Shown here: one piece after another, positions 16,796-25,892 of the stretch | Numbering within the stretch: the stretch's first letter is position 1 | How the letters are laid out: each line of letters begins with the position of its first letter | Assembly (NCBI GenBank): GCA_019694615.1 | Contig: JAIBBP010000242.1 | Span: 1 to 64,000 of the forward strand | Direction of reading: 5' to 3' | Source: Microthrixaceae bacterium | GTDB lineage: Bacteria > Actinomycetota > Acidimicrobiia > Acidimicrobiales > Microtrichaceae | DNA: 64,000 bases | Translations under genes and position numbers: made by a program | The notes under the pieces: generated by a model | Databases searched by the model: none | What the model was told of the DNA's origin: nothing | The model's input: only the letters and a program-made list of their open reading frames with translations

Positions 16796-18499
16796 ATGTC
16801 CGAAACCGAACCGACACCGACTTCGAGCTCGGCCCCCTTGGTGCCGAAGGTTCCGCCGCCCGCGCCACGCAAGCCGCAGGTGGGCGACACCATCCCCGCC
16901 CCTGCCCCCGCAGCCAAGGCGCCGGGCAATCCGGGAGCGCCGGGCGAAGGAACCAGCAGCTCGGCGAAGCGCCGGCGCCGCCGCGGCCGCGGAGGCGGAG
17001 GCGGAGGCGGACAGGGCGGCCAGGGCGGCCAGAACCAGGGCGCTCAGCAGCGTGGGCAGGGCCAGGGCGCGCAGTCGAAGCAAGGGGGCGGTTCGGGTGG
17101 CGGCCAGCGGCAGAAGCGCCCCGCCGCGCAGCCGGTCGAGGCGGTACTCACCGACGAGGACGGTCCGGTCAAGCTCGACGCCAAGTCGTTGAAGAAGAGG
17201 CAGGGACGTCAGCGCAACGGTCGGGCAGTCGGTCGCTACCAGATGAATGTCCACGTCGACTCGGCGGGCCACACCCACATCGCGGTGCTCGAAGGCCGAT
17301 CCCTCATCGAGCATTACGTGTCCCGCCCATCCGACGACATCAGTCAGATCCACGGGAACATCTACCTCGGCCGAGTCGAGAACGTCCTGCCCGGCATGGA
17401 AGCGGCGTTCATCGACATCGCGACGCCGAAGAATGCCGTGTTGTACCGAGGCGACATCCACCTCGACCCCGACATCGAGCAGAAGGACGACGCCCGGATC
17501 GAGGACGTCCTCAAGTCGAAGCAGTTGATCCTCTGCCAGGTCACCAAGAACCCGATCGGCCACAAGGGGGCCCGGCTGAGGCAGGAAGTGTCGCTGCCGG
17601 GTCGATTCGTCGTTCTCGTACCCAACTCCAAGACGTACGGGATCTCCAAGCGCCTCTCCGATCAGGAACGCAAACGGCTTCGGAACATCCTCGACCGCGT
17701 GAAGCCGGCCGAGCACGGTGTCATCGTGCGAACCGCGGCCGAGAACGTCACAGCGGAGGAGATCGAGCGTGACGTGACTCGCCTGCTCAAGCAGTGGGAC
17801 CAGATCGCAGCGCTTGCGGCCAAACAGAACCGCCCTGCGCTGCTGTACCGAGAGCCCGACATGGCGGTGCGGGTGATCCGCGAGGAGTTCAACGAGGAGT
17901 ACCGCGCTGTCATCATCGACGATCCGACCCTCTACGAAGAAGTTCACGACTACGTCGCAGCGATCTCGCCCGCAACCGCCGACCGGGTTCAGCACTATGA
18001 CCTGTCCCAGGAGAACCTCTCGCTGTTCGAGCGTTACCAGATCACCGAGCAGCTCAAGAAGGGCCTCGACCGCAAGGTTTGGCTGCCGTCGGGCGGATCG
18101 CTGATCATCGAGCACACCGAGGCGCTCACCGTGATCGACGTAAACACCGGGCGCAACGTCGGCTCGTCGTCGCTCGAGGAGACGGTGTTCAAGAACAACC
18201 TCGAAGCCGCCGTGGAGATCGCCCGTCAGCTCCGCCTTCGCGACATCGGCGGGATCATCGTCGTCGACTTCGTCGACATGGAGGTCAAATCCAACCGCGA
18301 CGAGCTCGTGCGCACGTTCAAGGAGGCGCTCGCCCGCGACAAGACGCGGACGCAGGTGTTCGCCGTCAGCGACCTCGGCCTGGTCGAGATGACACGCAAG
18401 CGCATCGGTGAAGGACTGCTGGAGTCGTTCGCCGACCAGTGCTCGGTGTGCAGTGGTCGAGGCGTGGTCCTGACGAGCGCCGTAGTCGGCATCGATTAG
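16796..18499 (+). CDS. rne: ribonuclease E/G family endoribonuclease
   Basis: A 567-residue RNase E/G. Residues 1-about 120 are disordered: Pro/Ala-rich, then a basic and Gly/Gln-rich stretch (KRRRRRGRGGGGGGG). This is probably an RNA or partner contact region. The S1 domain starts near 155 and the catalytic core follows. The metal-binding aspartates are D448 (VIDVNTGR) and D491 (IVVDFVDM), 43 residues apart as in E. coli D303 and D346. The zinc-link cysteines are C549 and C552 (CSVC). The position upstream of rplU and rpmA is the usual one. There is little C-terminal scaffold, so the arm is on the N-terminal side. Confidence 0.95.
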   Translation: MSETEPTPTSSSAPLVPKVPPPAPRKPQVGDTIPAPAPAAKAPGNPGAPGEGTSSSAKRRRRRGRGGGGGGGQGGQGGQNQGAQQRGQGQGAQSKQGGGSGGGQRQKRPAAQPVEAVLTDEDGPVKLDAKSLKKRQGRQRNGRAVGRYQMNVHVDSAGHTHIAVLEGRSLIEHYVSRPSDDISQIHGNIYLGRVENVLPGMEAAFIDIATPKNAVLYRGDIHLDPDIEQKDDARIEDVLKSKQLILCQVTKNPIGHKGARLRQEVSLPGRFVVLVPNSKTYGISKRLSDQERKRLRNILDRVKPAEHGVIVRTAAENVTAEEIERDVTRLLKQWDQIAALAAKQNRPALLYREPDMAVRVIREEFNEEYRAVIIDDPTLYEEVHDYVAAISPATADRVQHYDLSQENLSLFERYQITEQLKKGLDRKVWLPSGGSLIIEHTEALTVIDVNTGRNVGSSSLEETVFKNNLEAAVEIARQLRLRDIGGIIVVDFVDMEVKSNRDELVRTFKEALARDKTRTQVFAVSDLGLVEMTRKRIGEGLLESFADQCSVCSGRGVVLTSAVVGID

Positions 18500-18531
18500 A
18501 GGGGATGAGGGGGCTCGCTCGCCGCCACGCT

Positions 18532-18585
18532 CCGAAATGTGATGCGAGGTGTGCGGTTTCGCGATTGTCTCGCATCACATTTCGG
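18532..18585. repeat. 17-bp perfect palindrome with TGTGATGCGAG arm
   Basis: CCGAAATGTGATGCGAG, a 20-base centre, then the exact complement. It lies between rne and rplU and probably ends or processes the rne transcript. The inner TGTGATGCGAG arm is identical to that of the palindrome at 38795-38844. Confidence 0.7.
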
Positions 18586-18624
18586 GAGGTGAGGGTGGGC
18601 TGGCCCCGCTACGCTCCGTGCTGG

Positions 18625-18630
18625 TAGCGT
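18625..18630 (+). promoter_or_regulatory. -10 box of rplU
   Basis: TAGCGT lies 10 bp before ATG 18641. A second candidate, TACGCT, lies about 10 bp further upstream. Confidence 0.45.
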
Positions 18631-18640
18631 GCTCGACGCT

Positions 18641-18949
18641 ATGTATGCAGTCATCAAGACCGGTGGAAAGCAGTACCGCGTGGCCGAGGGCGATCGCGTC
18701 CAGGTCGAGCGGCTCGGTGAGCCGGGCAGCGACGTCTCGCTGACCCCGGTGCTTCTCGTCGACGGCGACACCACCCTCGCCACTCCTGCCGAGCTCGCCG
18801 GAGCCTCCGTATCCGCCCGCATCGTCGAGGAGAACCGCGGTCCGAAGATCGTGGGATTCACCTACAAGAACAAGTCGAACAACCGGCGCCGCTGGGGTCA
18901 CCGTCAGACGTTGGCCACCATCGAGATCACCGGCATCACGAAGGGCTGA
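18641..18949 (+). CDS. rplU: 50S ribosomal protein L21
   Basis: A 102-residue bL21. ATG 18641 gives the canonical N-terminus MYAVIKTGGKQYRVAEGD; an upstream in-frame GTG would add four residues and is less likely. The C-terminal KSNNRRRWGHRQ region contacts 23S rRNA. rpmA follows 6 bp after the stop, the universal L21-L27 pair. Confidence 0.98.
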   Translation: MYAVIKTGGKQYRVAEGDRVQVERLGEPGSDVSLTPVLLVDGDTTLATPAELAGASVSARIVEENRGPKIVGFTYKNKSNNRRRWGHRQTLATIEITGITKG

Positions 18950-18955
18950 CCCGAC

Positions 18956-19207
18956 ATGTCGAAGACCAAGGGCGGCGGTTCCACCAAGAACGGCCGCGAT
19001 TCAGAGTCCAAGCGCCTCGGCGTGAAGGTGTTCGACGGTGGTGTGGTCACCGCCGGCTCGATCATCGTTCGTCAGCGTGGCACCAAGTTCTACCCGGGCG
19101 TCAACGTCGGCCGCGGTGGCGACGACACGCTGTTCGCCCTCGCTCCCGGAAAGGTCAAGTTCGGGTCCCGCAAGGGCAAGAAGCTCGTCGACGTACTCAC
19201 CGACTGA
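18956..19207 (+). CDS. rpmA: 50S ribosomal protein L27
   Basis: An 83-residue bL27 located near the peptidyl transferase centre. The motif [12 protein letters not shown] and the segment [15 protein letters not shown] are canonical. The N-terminus [16 protein letters not shown] is already in mature form, without the Firmicutes-type cleavable extension. It is the last gene before a convergent terminator. Confidence 0.98.
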   Translation: MSKTKGGGSTKNGRDSESKRLGVKVFDGGVVTAGSIIVRQRGTKFYPGVNVGRGGDDTLFALAPGKVKFGSRKGKKLVDVLTD

Positions 19208-19238
19208 GGTTCGCGACGCAACTCGCCACCAGGAACTA

Positions 19239-19272
19239 CTGCGAGGTGCACGCTGCGGCGTGCGCCTCGCAG
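19239..19272. terminator. 15-bp hairpin between convergent rpmA and dgt
   Basis: CTGCGAGGTGCACGC, TGCG, then GCGTGCGCCTCGCAG: a stem with a single G-T pair, followed on the plus strand by ACGTTTTGGGG. It is well placed to end transcription in both directions. Confidence 0.7.
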
Positions 19273-19297
19273 ACGTTTTGGGGCAGCATCCTGAGGA

Positions 19298-20503
19298 TCA
19301 GCGGACTCCCACGCCCTGAGGAAGCGTCGAACGGTCCCATCCGAGCAGACTGACAGCGGCGTTGAACGCGAACCGATCCGTCATTCCCGCGACGTATGTG
19401 ACGGCGTCGAGCAGCGCCTCGGGAGTACCCGCCGCAGCATGTGGGCGGACGAGGGCGGGCTGGTGGGCCGGCCGGTGGTGTGGATCTTCCAGCGGCAAGG
19501 TGTTCGGGCGGTCCGCGTAGTACTCGACCAGCGCTCGCAGGACCCGGATCACCGACTCGCTCTGGGCGACCGAAGCCGGGCGCATGTAGATCCGCTCGTA
19601 GTTGAACCGGCGGAATGCTGCCAGCGCCTCAGCCATAGCCTCATCCATCGCGATGTGGCCGGTAGCAGTGATCGTCGCGATCATCGCACCGATCAACGAG
19701 CCGAGCTGCTCGGCTCTGGTGGATCCGCACCGTTCTCGAACCGCGTCCGGAAGATCGGCGGGGGTGACGATTCCGGCATGAACAGCGTCCTCGAAGTCGT
19801 GGCAGACGTACGCGATCCGATCAGCCCACGAGACGGCCTCGCCCTCCGGAGTCATCGGTGTGGGGCGTGACCAGCTGTGGTTGCGGACCCCGTCGAGCGT
19901 CTCGACGCAGAGGTTGAGCGGCTCGAGTACCACGTCGGCCCCCCACACGGCATGGTCGTACCCGCCGGGGACGAATGGCCCGAACGCATCTTCCGACGCG
20001 TGGCCCCCCGGACCGTGGCCACAATCGTGTCCCAACGCGATGGCCTCGGTGAGAGCGACGTTGAGGCCGGTGGCCCGCGCGATCGCTGACGCAACCTGCG
20101 CCACCTCGAGCGCGTGGGTCAGGCGGGTTCGCTGGTGGTCCTCCGGGAAGATGAACACCTGTGTCTTGCCAGCCAGCCGACGGAACGCCGTGGTCCCATG
20201 GAGGATGCGATCCCGATCGCGTTCGAAACACGTGCGCAGCGGGTCGGGCTTCTCCGGGTGAGCTCGGATTCCCGCTCCGTCGGAGAACGTCGACCCCTCG
20301 GCCTGTGTGAGGCGTTCGAGCTGCTCTCGTGCGCCGCGATCGGCCGTTGGTCGTGGCGTTACCTCCCTGAACCCGTCCGCGTGCGCGTGCCGAACGAGCG
20401 TGTCGCGAGTGAGGTGACCGGCCATCGTCGACGCCCACTGCTCGGCGCGGCGTGACCCTGGTAAAGACGGCGTGGCGTCGCTCAGGAGTGCTGGTTCGAC
20501 CAT
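19298..20503 (-). CDS. dgt: deoxyguanosinetriphosphate triphosphohydrolase-like HD protein
   Basis: A 401-residue dNTPase of the HD superfamily, hydrolysing dNTPs to nucleoside and triphosphate in the cytosol. Metal-binding motifs are RLTHALEVAQ, GHDCGHGPGGH and WADRIAYVCHDFEDA. The N-terminal segment DRDRILHGTTAFRRLAGKTQVF is diagnostic for the family. ATG 20503 is chosen because a TACGAT box lies exactly 7 bp upstream. An in-frame GTG 45 bp further out would place the promoter inside the gene. It is monocistronic and divergent from the TadE-like genes. Substrate range (dGTP only or all dNTPs) cannot be told. Confidence 0.92.
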   Translation of the reverse strand: MVEPALLSDATPSLPGSRRAEQWASTMAGHLTRDTLVRHAHADGFREVTPRPTADRGAREQLERLTQAEGSTFSDGAGIRAHPEKPDPLRTCFERDRDRILHGTTAFRRLAGKTQVFIFPEDHQRTRLTHALEVAQVASAIARATGLNVALTEAIALGHDCGHGPGGHASEDAFGPFVPGGYDHAVWGADVVLEPLNLCVETLDGVRNHSWSRPTPMTPEGEAVSWADRIAYVCHDFEDAVHAGIVTPADLPDAVRERCGSTRAEQLGSLIGAMIATITATGHIAMDEAMAEALAAFRRFNYERIYMRPASVAQSESVIRVLRALVEYYADRPNTLPLEDPHHRPAHQPALVRPHAAAGTPEALLDAVTYVAGMTDRFAFNAAVSLLGWDRSTLPQGVGVR

Positions 20504-20510
20504 GCCGCCA

Positions 20511-20516
20511 ATCGTA
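20511..20516 (-). promoter_or_regulatory. -10 box of dgt (leaderless type)
   Basis: On the minus strand TACGAT, 7 bp, then ATG. No Shine-Dalgarno motif is present. Confidence 0.55.
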
Positions 20517-20641
20517 GGGCGCACCACCGACAGCTCGACTCGGTCCACGGTTAACGGACGGGGGGCTCAAGGAGCGCGGCGGTCCGGCCGATGTAGGGAT
20601 ATCGGACTATTTCGGCACGCGTAAGGGATGGAGGTTCGGCC

Positions 20642-21250
20642 ATGCGCGCTCGCCACCGGCGGCAGAAGCCAGTGAACTCCATGCGCCGCCGGTCAGAACG
20701 CGGGTCGGTTGTCGTGGAGTCGGCTCTGGCGCTGCCGCTGTTCCTACTGCTGATCTTCGGAACGATGGAGTTCGGGCTGGCGTTTCGGACTTACCTCACG
20801 CTGACGAACACGACCAGGGATGCTGCCCGATTCGCAGCGACACTGGGGCGAGACGCGGACGCCGACTATCAGGTGCTCAATGAGGCGATCGCGAACCTCG
20901 GCGGATACCGAGCCGGCACGCTTCAGAAGATCGTCATCTTCAAGGCGACCGGTCCGTCATCCACAACCTCCACAGGCTCTCTCGCAGCGTGTCTCGGCGG
21001 ATCGGTCGCCGGACTGTGCAACACCTACATCGGCGGGTCGATCTCCACGAACCCCGCCGACTACGGCTGCAACTACACGTCGCCCGACCGCTTCTGGTGC
21101 CCGGCCGGGCGAAAGGTCGCGGTCTCGGACCCACCGGACTACGTCGGCATCTACATCGAAGTGCGACACACCGGTCTGACCGGCGTTATCGGCATGACTC
21201 GGACGTTCACTGACGAATTCGTCATGCGGCTGGAACCGGTGCGCTCATGA
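20642..21250 (+). CDS. TadE-like pseudopilin (first copy)
   Basis: A 202-residue protein with a TadE-type N-terminus. After a basic leader comes RGSVVVESALALPLFLLLIFG; Gly followed by Glu at +5 fits prepilin peptidase cleavage. The periplasmic or surface part holds paired cysteines and the segment DRFWCP, followed by PDYVGIYIEVRHTG. Both are closely mirrored in the next gene, so the two are tandem duplicates. Start ATG 20642 has GGAGG 7 bp upstream, one of the clearest ribosome sites in the window. It heads a three-gene operon with 4-bp overlaps. It is probably part of a Tad-type pilus or surface complex whose core genes lie elsewhere. Confidence 0.8.
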   Translation: MRARHRRQKPVNSMRRRSERGSVVVESALALPLFLLLIFGTMEFGLAFRTYLTLTNTTRDAARFAATLGRDADADYQVLNEAIANLGGYRAGTLQKIVIFKATGPSSTTSTGSLAACLGGSVAGLCNTYIGGSISTNPADYGCNYTSPDRFWCPAGRKVAVSDPPDYVGIYIEVRHTGLTGVIGMTRTFTDEFVMRLEPVRS

Positions 21251-21876
21251 CTGGTGTCTCGCCGACACGACGTCGGTCACGTCAGCGGGGCGACCGGGGC
21301 GCCGTCCTCGTCGAGATCGTGATGATCGTTCCGGTGCTTCTGATCATCTCGCTCGGCGTCTTCGACATCGGGTTGGGCTGGAAGGCGTCGCTCACCGTCA
21401 CCAACGCGGTGCGCGCCGGGGCGCGGGTGGGTTCCAACCTGGGACGAGACGGCAACGCCGACAAGTCGGCGCTCGCCGCGGTCGCCGCATCGTTGGGCAC
21501 GATCCCTGCCTCTGAGATCGATACCGTCGTGATCTATCGCGCGTCGTCAGCGAGTGGCGACGTCCCTGCTGGCTGTCTCACCACTGGCGTGCGGAGTGCC
21601 GGCGGAAGCGCTTCGCTCCAGTGCAACGTGTACACAGGGGCCGAGGTGCTCGCAGCCGCGACGTCGACCGATTTCACCAACAACTGCTCGACGAGCCGCG
21701 ACCGCTTCTGGTGCCCGTCGTTACGCGCGAACAGCCAGGCACTCGCCGCCGGACCTGACTACCTCGGCGTGTACGTGCGGATCAACCATGCCACCAAGAC
21801 GCGGATGTTCGGCTCGACCATGGTCGTGAAGGACCGGTCGGTCATGCGTCTCGAACCGAATGCAGGAAACCCATGA
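21247..21876 (+). CDS. TadE-like pseudopilin (second copy)
   Basis: A 209-residue protein with leader and cleavage region RGAVLVEIVMIVPVLLIISLG (Glu at +5), then an external domain with CSTSRDRFWCPS and PDYLGVYVRINHAT. These correspond to the equivalent segments of the upstream gene and show duplication followed by divergence. ATG 21247 overlaps the previous stop. No Tad assembly ATPase is present in the window, so only the pseudopilin identity is supported. Confidence 0.8.
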   Translation: MTGVSPTRRRSRQRGDRGAVLVEIVMIVPVLLIISLGVFDIGLGWKASLTVTNAVRAGARVGSNLGRDGNADKSALAAVAASLGTIPASEIDTVVIYRASSASGDVPAGCLTTGVRSAGGSASLQCNVYTGAEVLAAATSTDFTNNCSTSRDRFWCPSLRANSQALAAGPDYLGVYVRINHATKTRMFGSTMVVKDRSVMRLEPNAGNP

Positions 21877-23438
21877 GACGGCCCCGAGCTTCCTCCGTCG
21901 AGCGCGCTGTCGGCCCGATCCTCGGCCGGCTCGGACTGGTTCGCGTGCACGCGCGTCGCGACGATCGCGGCTACGTCCTCGCCGTGTCGGGGATCATCAT
22001 GGTTCCGCTGCTCGCACTCAGCGGGATGGCCACCGATATCGGGGGCTGGTACGCGGAGGGCGCGAAGATGCAGAAGGCCGCCGATGCAGCGGCGCTAGCG
22101 GCCGTCGTCTGGCTCCCCGACCTCTCGAAAGCGACGTCTGTCGCCATCGACACAGCGCGCCAGAACGGTTTCGACGTCGCTGACTCGAACATCACGATCG
22201 TGGTCGGTCAGCTCAGCAGCACCGACCTGCGTGTCAGCATCACCGATGACAACGCACCTATCTTTTTCTCGCGATTCTTCATGTCGTCGATGACGATCAA
22301 GCGCGAAGCCGTTGCGACGTACGTGCTCCCGGTGCCGCTCGGTAGTCCCCGCAACTTCTTCGGCACGGGCAACCTTGCGCCGAGCCCTTACACCGAAGGT
22401 ATGTGGGCGTCGATCAACGGATGGTGTGCCCCGAAGGAGCAAGGTGACCCCTTCGCTCCCGGGTGGGAAGGGAACTGGCCGAGTTCCGGGCAGGTCTGCC
22501 CCGGATCGACGGCAAACGGCCAGTACCTCCCGAACCCGATGAACCAGTACGAATACGTGATCACCGTCCCGGCGGTCAGAGCTCTGCCCATCGTCGTGCA
22601 CCTCTACAGCCCGGCGAAGACCGGTAGCTCACCCGACAGCGGGTCGGCGACGATCACCACGACGTTCACGATGAAGTCCCCCGATGGCACCCCCTTCGAC
22701 GACACGGACAACCCCGTCACGTCGTGCAACGGAAGCGGGCAGAGCAACCCGCGGACGTACGCGCCGAACGAGACCGACAACGATGCATCGATCTTCGGCG
22801 CTGGGGGATGGTCCGCGTTCTGCACGATTCCAGCGGCGGCGCCAGGTGGGAAGTATGTGCTGGGCGTCAAGACGTTGCAGGGCGAACTCGGCTCGAGCGC
22901 TTCGAACAACTACTCGATCATGGCGTCGTACAACGGGCTCGGCGTGGCGTGCGACGCCCGCAGCGACGCGACCTGCCCTACGGTCGTCGGCAAGAACTGG
23001 ATTTCGGTCCTCGCGACGGCAGCGTCGTCATCGGCCGACTTCTACCTTGCCGAGATCGCCGCGGTGCATGCCGGCAAGCAGATGGAGATCACCCTCTTCG
23101 ACCCCGGGGAGGGCGGCAACTACATCGAGATTCGCGACCCGTCCGACAATCGGGTGAACTTCACCTACAGAACCGCCGACAACCTCTACAGCGGCTCCGG
23201 AAGCCAGCTCGACGTCAGTGGGTGCTCCGGCTGGGCGCAGGTTGGCCCCAACCGATCGTCGCAGTGTCGCTACAACGAACGGTTCGTCGTCCTCACGGTC
23301 GACCTTCCCACCAACTACGCGACGCTGTATCCGACGAACAAGTGGTGGAAGATCCACTACAACTTCAGCTCTTCGGTCACTGACCGGTCGACGTGGTCGG
23401 TGCGAATCATCGGTGACCCGGTTCACATCACCAACTGA
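21873..23438 (+). CDS. TadG-like secreted protein
   Basis: A 521-residue protein with an N-terminal Tad-type segment: RGYVLAVSGIIMVPLLALSGMATDIGGWYAEGAKMQKAADAAALA in spaced form, covering about residues 33-75. That is the DIG...Q.AADAAALA signature of TadG/TadE-linked proteins. The external 430 residues are rich in Ser, Thr, Asn and Gly, contain about eight Cys, and show beta-rich repeats but no VWA motif. Glu at +5 is absent, so it may not be processed like the two upstream pseudopilins. It is the last gene of the operon. Function is inferred to be pilus or surface related. Confidence 0.7.
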   Translation: MRRPRASSVERAVGPILGRLGLVRVHARRDDRGYVLAVSGIIMVPLLALSGMATDIGGWYAEGAKMQKAADAAALAAVVWLPDLSKATSVAIDTARQNGFDVADSNITIVVGQLSSTDLRVSITDDNAPIFFSRFFMSSMTIKREAVATYVLPVPLGSPRNFFGTGNLAPSPYTEGMWASINGWCAPKEQGDPFAPGWEGNWPSSGQVCPGSTANGQYLPNPMNQYEYVITVPAVRALPIVVHLYSPAKTGSSPDSGSATITTTFTMKSPDGTPFDDTDNPVTSCNGSGQSNPRTYAPNETDNDASIFGAGGWSAFCTIPAAAPGGKYVLGVKTLQGELGSSASNNYSIMASYNGLGVACDARSDATCPTVVGKNWISVLATAASSSADFYLAEIAAVHAGKQMEITLFDPGEGGNYIEIRDPSDNRVNFTYRTADNLYSGSGSQLDVSGCSGWAQVGPNRSSQCRYNERFVVLTVDLPTNYATLYPTNKWWKIHYNFSSSVTDRSTWSVRIIGDPVHITN

Positions 23439-23503
23439 CCCGGTGGCCGGCTGAGGGCGAGTCGGTCGGCGCGAACCCAGCCGGTGACGAGATCGGCCAC
23501 CCC

Positions 23504-23509
23504 TACACT
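23504..23509 (+). promoter_or_regulatory. -10 box of obgE (leaderless type)
   Basis: TACACT, 7 bp, then GTG 23517, which begins the canonical Obg N-terminus. Confidence 0.6.
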
Positions 23510-23516
23510 GTCGGCC

Positions 23517-24794
23517 GTGTCCAACTTCGTCGACGAGGCAGCACTCAATGTGAAGGGTGGAGACGGCGGTGCGGGCTGCGTCTCGTTCCGTCGCGAGGCG
23601 CACACCCCCAAGGGCGGGCCGGACGGCGGCGACGGTGGGTCGGGCGGCGACGTTTGGCTCGTCGCTGACCGCAATGTCGCATCGCTCCTCGCGTTCCGCG
23701 ATCATCCTCACCGCAAGGCAACCTCGGGAACACACGGCTCCGGCTCCAAGAAGCATGGGTCGACCGGAAAGGACCTCCTCGTACCGGTGCCCGAGGGGAC
23801 CGTCGTCAAGGACCGCGACGGAACCGTTCTCGCCGACCTGGTGAATGCGGGGGACCGTTGGCTCGCCGGGCACGGCGGGCAGGGAGGGAAGGGAAACACG
23901 CGGTTCCTGTCGAACCGTCGACGAGCGCCCTCCTTCGCGGAGCAGGGCGAAGTGGGCGAGGAACGCTGGGTCTGGATGGAGCTCAAGCTGATGGCCGACG
24001 TCGCCATCGTCGGCCTTCCCAACGTCGGCAAGTCAACGTTGATCTCCCGTGTCTCCGCGGCCAAGCCCAAGATCGCCGACTACCCGTTCACGACGCTCGA
24101 GCCCAACCTCGGTGTCGTCAGAACCGACGACGGCTTCGAGATGGTGCTCGCGGATATCCCCGGGCTCATCGAGGGCGCAGCCGAGGGCAAGGGGCTTGGC
24201 CACCAGTTCCTCCGCCACATCGAGCGGGCCCGCGTGCTGCTACTTCTGCTCGACCTGTCATCGACCGCGGTCATGACTCCCACTGAGCAGGAGACCGTGC
24301 TGCTCGACGAACTGGAGCAGTACCGCCCCGACCTGATCGAACGGCAGCGGGTTCGCGTCGGTGCCCGCGCCGATCTTGCCGACCCCGCGCTGTTGGAATC
24401 GTTCAACGGCCACATCCTGTCGAGCGTGACGGGGCGCGGCATCTCCGAACTCGTCGGGCGGTTGCGCGTCGCCGTCGAGGAAGTCCGCGCCGACACCGTC
24501 GCTCCCGATGCCTACGTAGTTCACCGCCCGACGCCCGAGGGCATCAGGATCGAGCGCAACCAGTCCGGAGAGTTCGAGGTACACGGTCGGGAAGCCCTGC
24601 GCGCGGTGGCGGTCTCCGACCTCACCAACGTCGAGGCGCTCGACTACGTGCACGAGCGCCTCGCCGCACTCGGCGTCGATCGGGCACTGGCGCGGGCGGG
24701 GGCACGAAACGGCGACGTCGTGAACATCGGCAAGCTCAGCTTCGAGTACGAGAACGCGGATGAGATCAACTTCGCCGACGGAAGTGGTCGATGA
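23517..24794 (+). CDS. obgE: Obg/CgtA GTPase
   Basis: A 425-residue GTPase acting in 50S ribosome maturation and stress control. It has a Gly-rich Obg fold (1-about 158, starting MSNFVDEAALNVKGGDGGAG after GTG initiation). The G domain has GLPNVGKST near 165 and DIPGLIEGA. The C-terminal OCT domain follows (about 335-425). GTG 23517 is chosen because the promoter box lies 7 bp upstream and homologues start there. proB overlaps its end by 4 bp. Confidence 0.96.
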   Translation: MSNFVDEAALNVKGGDGGAGCVSFRREAHTPKGGPDGGDGGSGGDVWLVADRNVASLLAFRDHPHRKATSGTHGSGSKKHGSTGKDLLVPVPEGTVVKDRDGTVLADLVNAGDRWLAGHGGQGGKGNTRFLSNRRRAPSFAEQGEVGEERWVWMELKLMADVAIVGLPNVGKSTLISRVSAAKPKIADYPFTTLEPNLGVVRTDDGFEMVLADIPGLIEGAAEGKGLGHQFLRHIERARVLLLLLDLSSTAVMTPTEQETVLLDELEQYRPDLIERQRVRVGARADLADPALLESFNGHILSSVTGRGISELVGRLRVAVEEVRADTVAPDAYVVHRPTPEGIRIERNQSGEFEVHGREALRAVAVSDLTNVEALDYVHERLAALGVDRALARAGARNGDVVNIGKLSFEYENADEINFADGSGR

Positions 24795-25852
24795 ACGTCG
24801 TCGTCAAAATCGGCACGTCCTCGATCACCGACGATGACGGGCGTATCGAACGTGGCTCCGTCGCGAAGATCGCCGCCGATATCGTCGACAGTCGCGCCGC
24901 CGGGCATGACATCGTCGTCGTGTCGTCGGGGGCGATCGCCGCCGGACTGCCGGCCATGGGGTTGACCGCTCGGGATCGCCCGAGGGACCCACGTACGCTC
25001 CAAGCCGTATCGGCCGTGGGACAGGCGCATCTGATGGGCACATGGAACGACTGCTTCGGTGCACATGACACCGTCGCCGGTCAGGTCCTACTGGTTCCGG
25101 ATGACTTCAACCGGCGATCCACCTACCTGCAGGCTCGCGCGACGCTCGCCCGCCTGACTGAGCTGGGTGTCGTGCCGATCATCAACGAGAACGACGCGAT
25201 CGCCGACGACGAGATCCGGATCGGCGACAACGATCGGATCGCGGCGCTCGTCGCTCACCTCATCCGTGCCGACCTGCTCGTCCTCCTCACTGACGCTCCC
25301 GGGCTGCTCACCGCCGATCCGCGGATCGACGATTCGGCCTCCCTGATCGAGGATGTCATCGAGGTCGATCACGAGCTCGAGGCACTGGCCGGCGGTAGCG
25401 GGTCGAACCGGGGGAGCGGCGGCATGGCGACCAAGCTCGCCGCGGCGAAGATCGCGACGTGGAGCGGGGTGCGCACGGTGATCGCGCGGGCCGGACGTCC
25501 CGACGTGATCGCCGATGCGATCGGTGGGGTTCAGGGAGTGGGGACGATCTTCCGGCCGGCGGGACGGCGACTTTCAGCGCGGAAGGTCTGGATCGCGTTC
25601 GCCGTCGGCGCGGCCGGTTCGGTTCACGTCGACGCCGGTGCACGCTCAGCCGTACTCAGTGACAAGTCCCTCCTCGCTCCCGGCATCCGGAAGGTCGAGG
25701 GAGAGTTCCGGCGCGGCGACGCCGTCGAGATTGTCGGGCCCGGAGGGGACGTGTTCGGCAAGGGCACGGTCCGCTTCGATGCAGCGCAGCTCTCGTCCGG
25801 AGTCGACCGCGGCGTCGCCGTTCACAAAGACGACCTCGTACTTCTGTCCTGA
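24791..25852 (+). CDS. proB: glutamate 5-kinase
   Basis: A 353-residue kinase phosphorylating L-glutamate in the first step of proline synthesis. The amino-acid kinase domain (1-about 255) has VVKIGTSSI, VSSGAIAAG, INENDAI and GSGGMATKLAAAKIA. A C-terminal PUA domain (about 275-353) is present. It is coupled to obgE by an ATGA overlap. The usual next gene, proA, is missing: after the stop comes a palindromic element and a convergent gene. Confidence 0.95.
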   Translation: MNVVVKIGTSSITDDDGRIERGSVAKIAADIVDSRAAGHDIVVVSSGAIAAGLPAMGLTARDRPRDPRTLQAVSAVGQAHLMGTWNDCFGAHDTVAGQVLLVPDDFNRRSTYLQARATLARLTELGVVPIINENDAIADDEIRIGDNDRIAALVAHLIRADLLVLLTDAPGLLTADPRIDDSASLIEDVIEVDHELEALAGGSGSNRGSGGMATKLAAAKIATWSGVRTVIARAGRPDVIADAIGGVQGVGTIFRPAGRRLSARKVWIAFAVGAAGSVHVDAGARSAVLSDKSLLAPGIRKVEGEFRRGDAVEIVGPGGDVFGKGTVRFDAAQLSSGVDRGVAVHKDDLVLLS

Positions 25853-25892
25853 TTGCCCGAGGCCACCTTCGCTCAGGCTCGGTCGCGGGCCG

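Noticed and set aside
16980-17110. GGC/CAG-rich tandem repeats near the start of rne
   Set aside because: They encode a Gly/Gln/Arg-rich disordered arm in frame with the RNase; ordinary low-complexity coding sequence.
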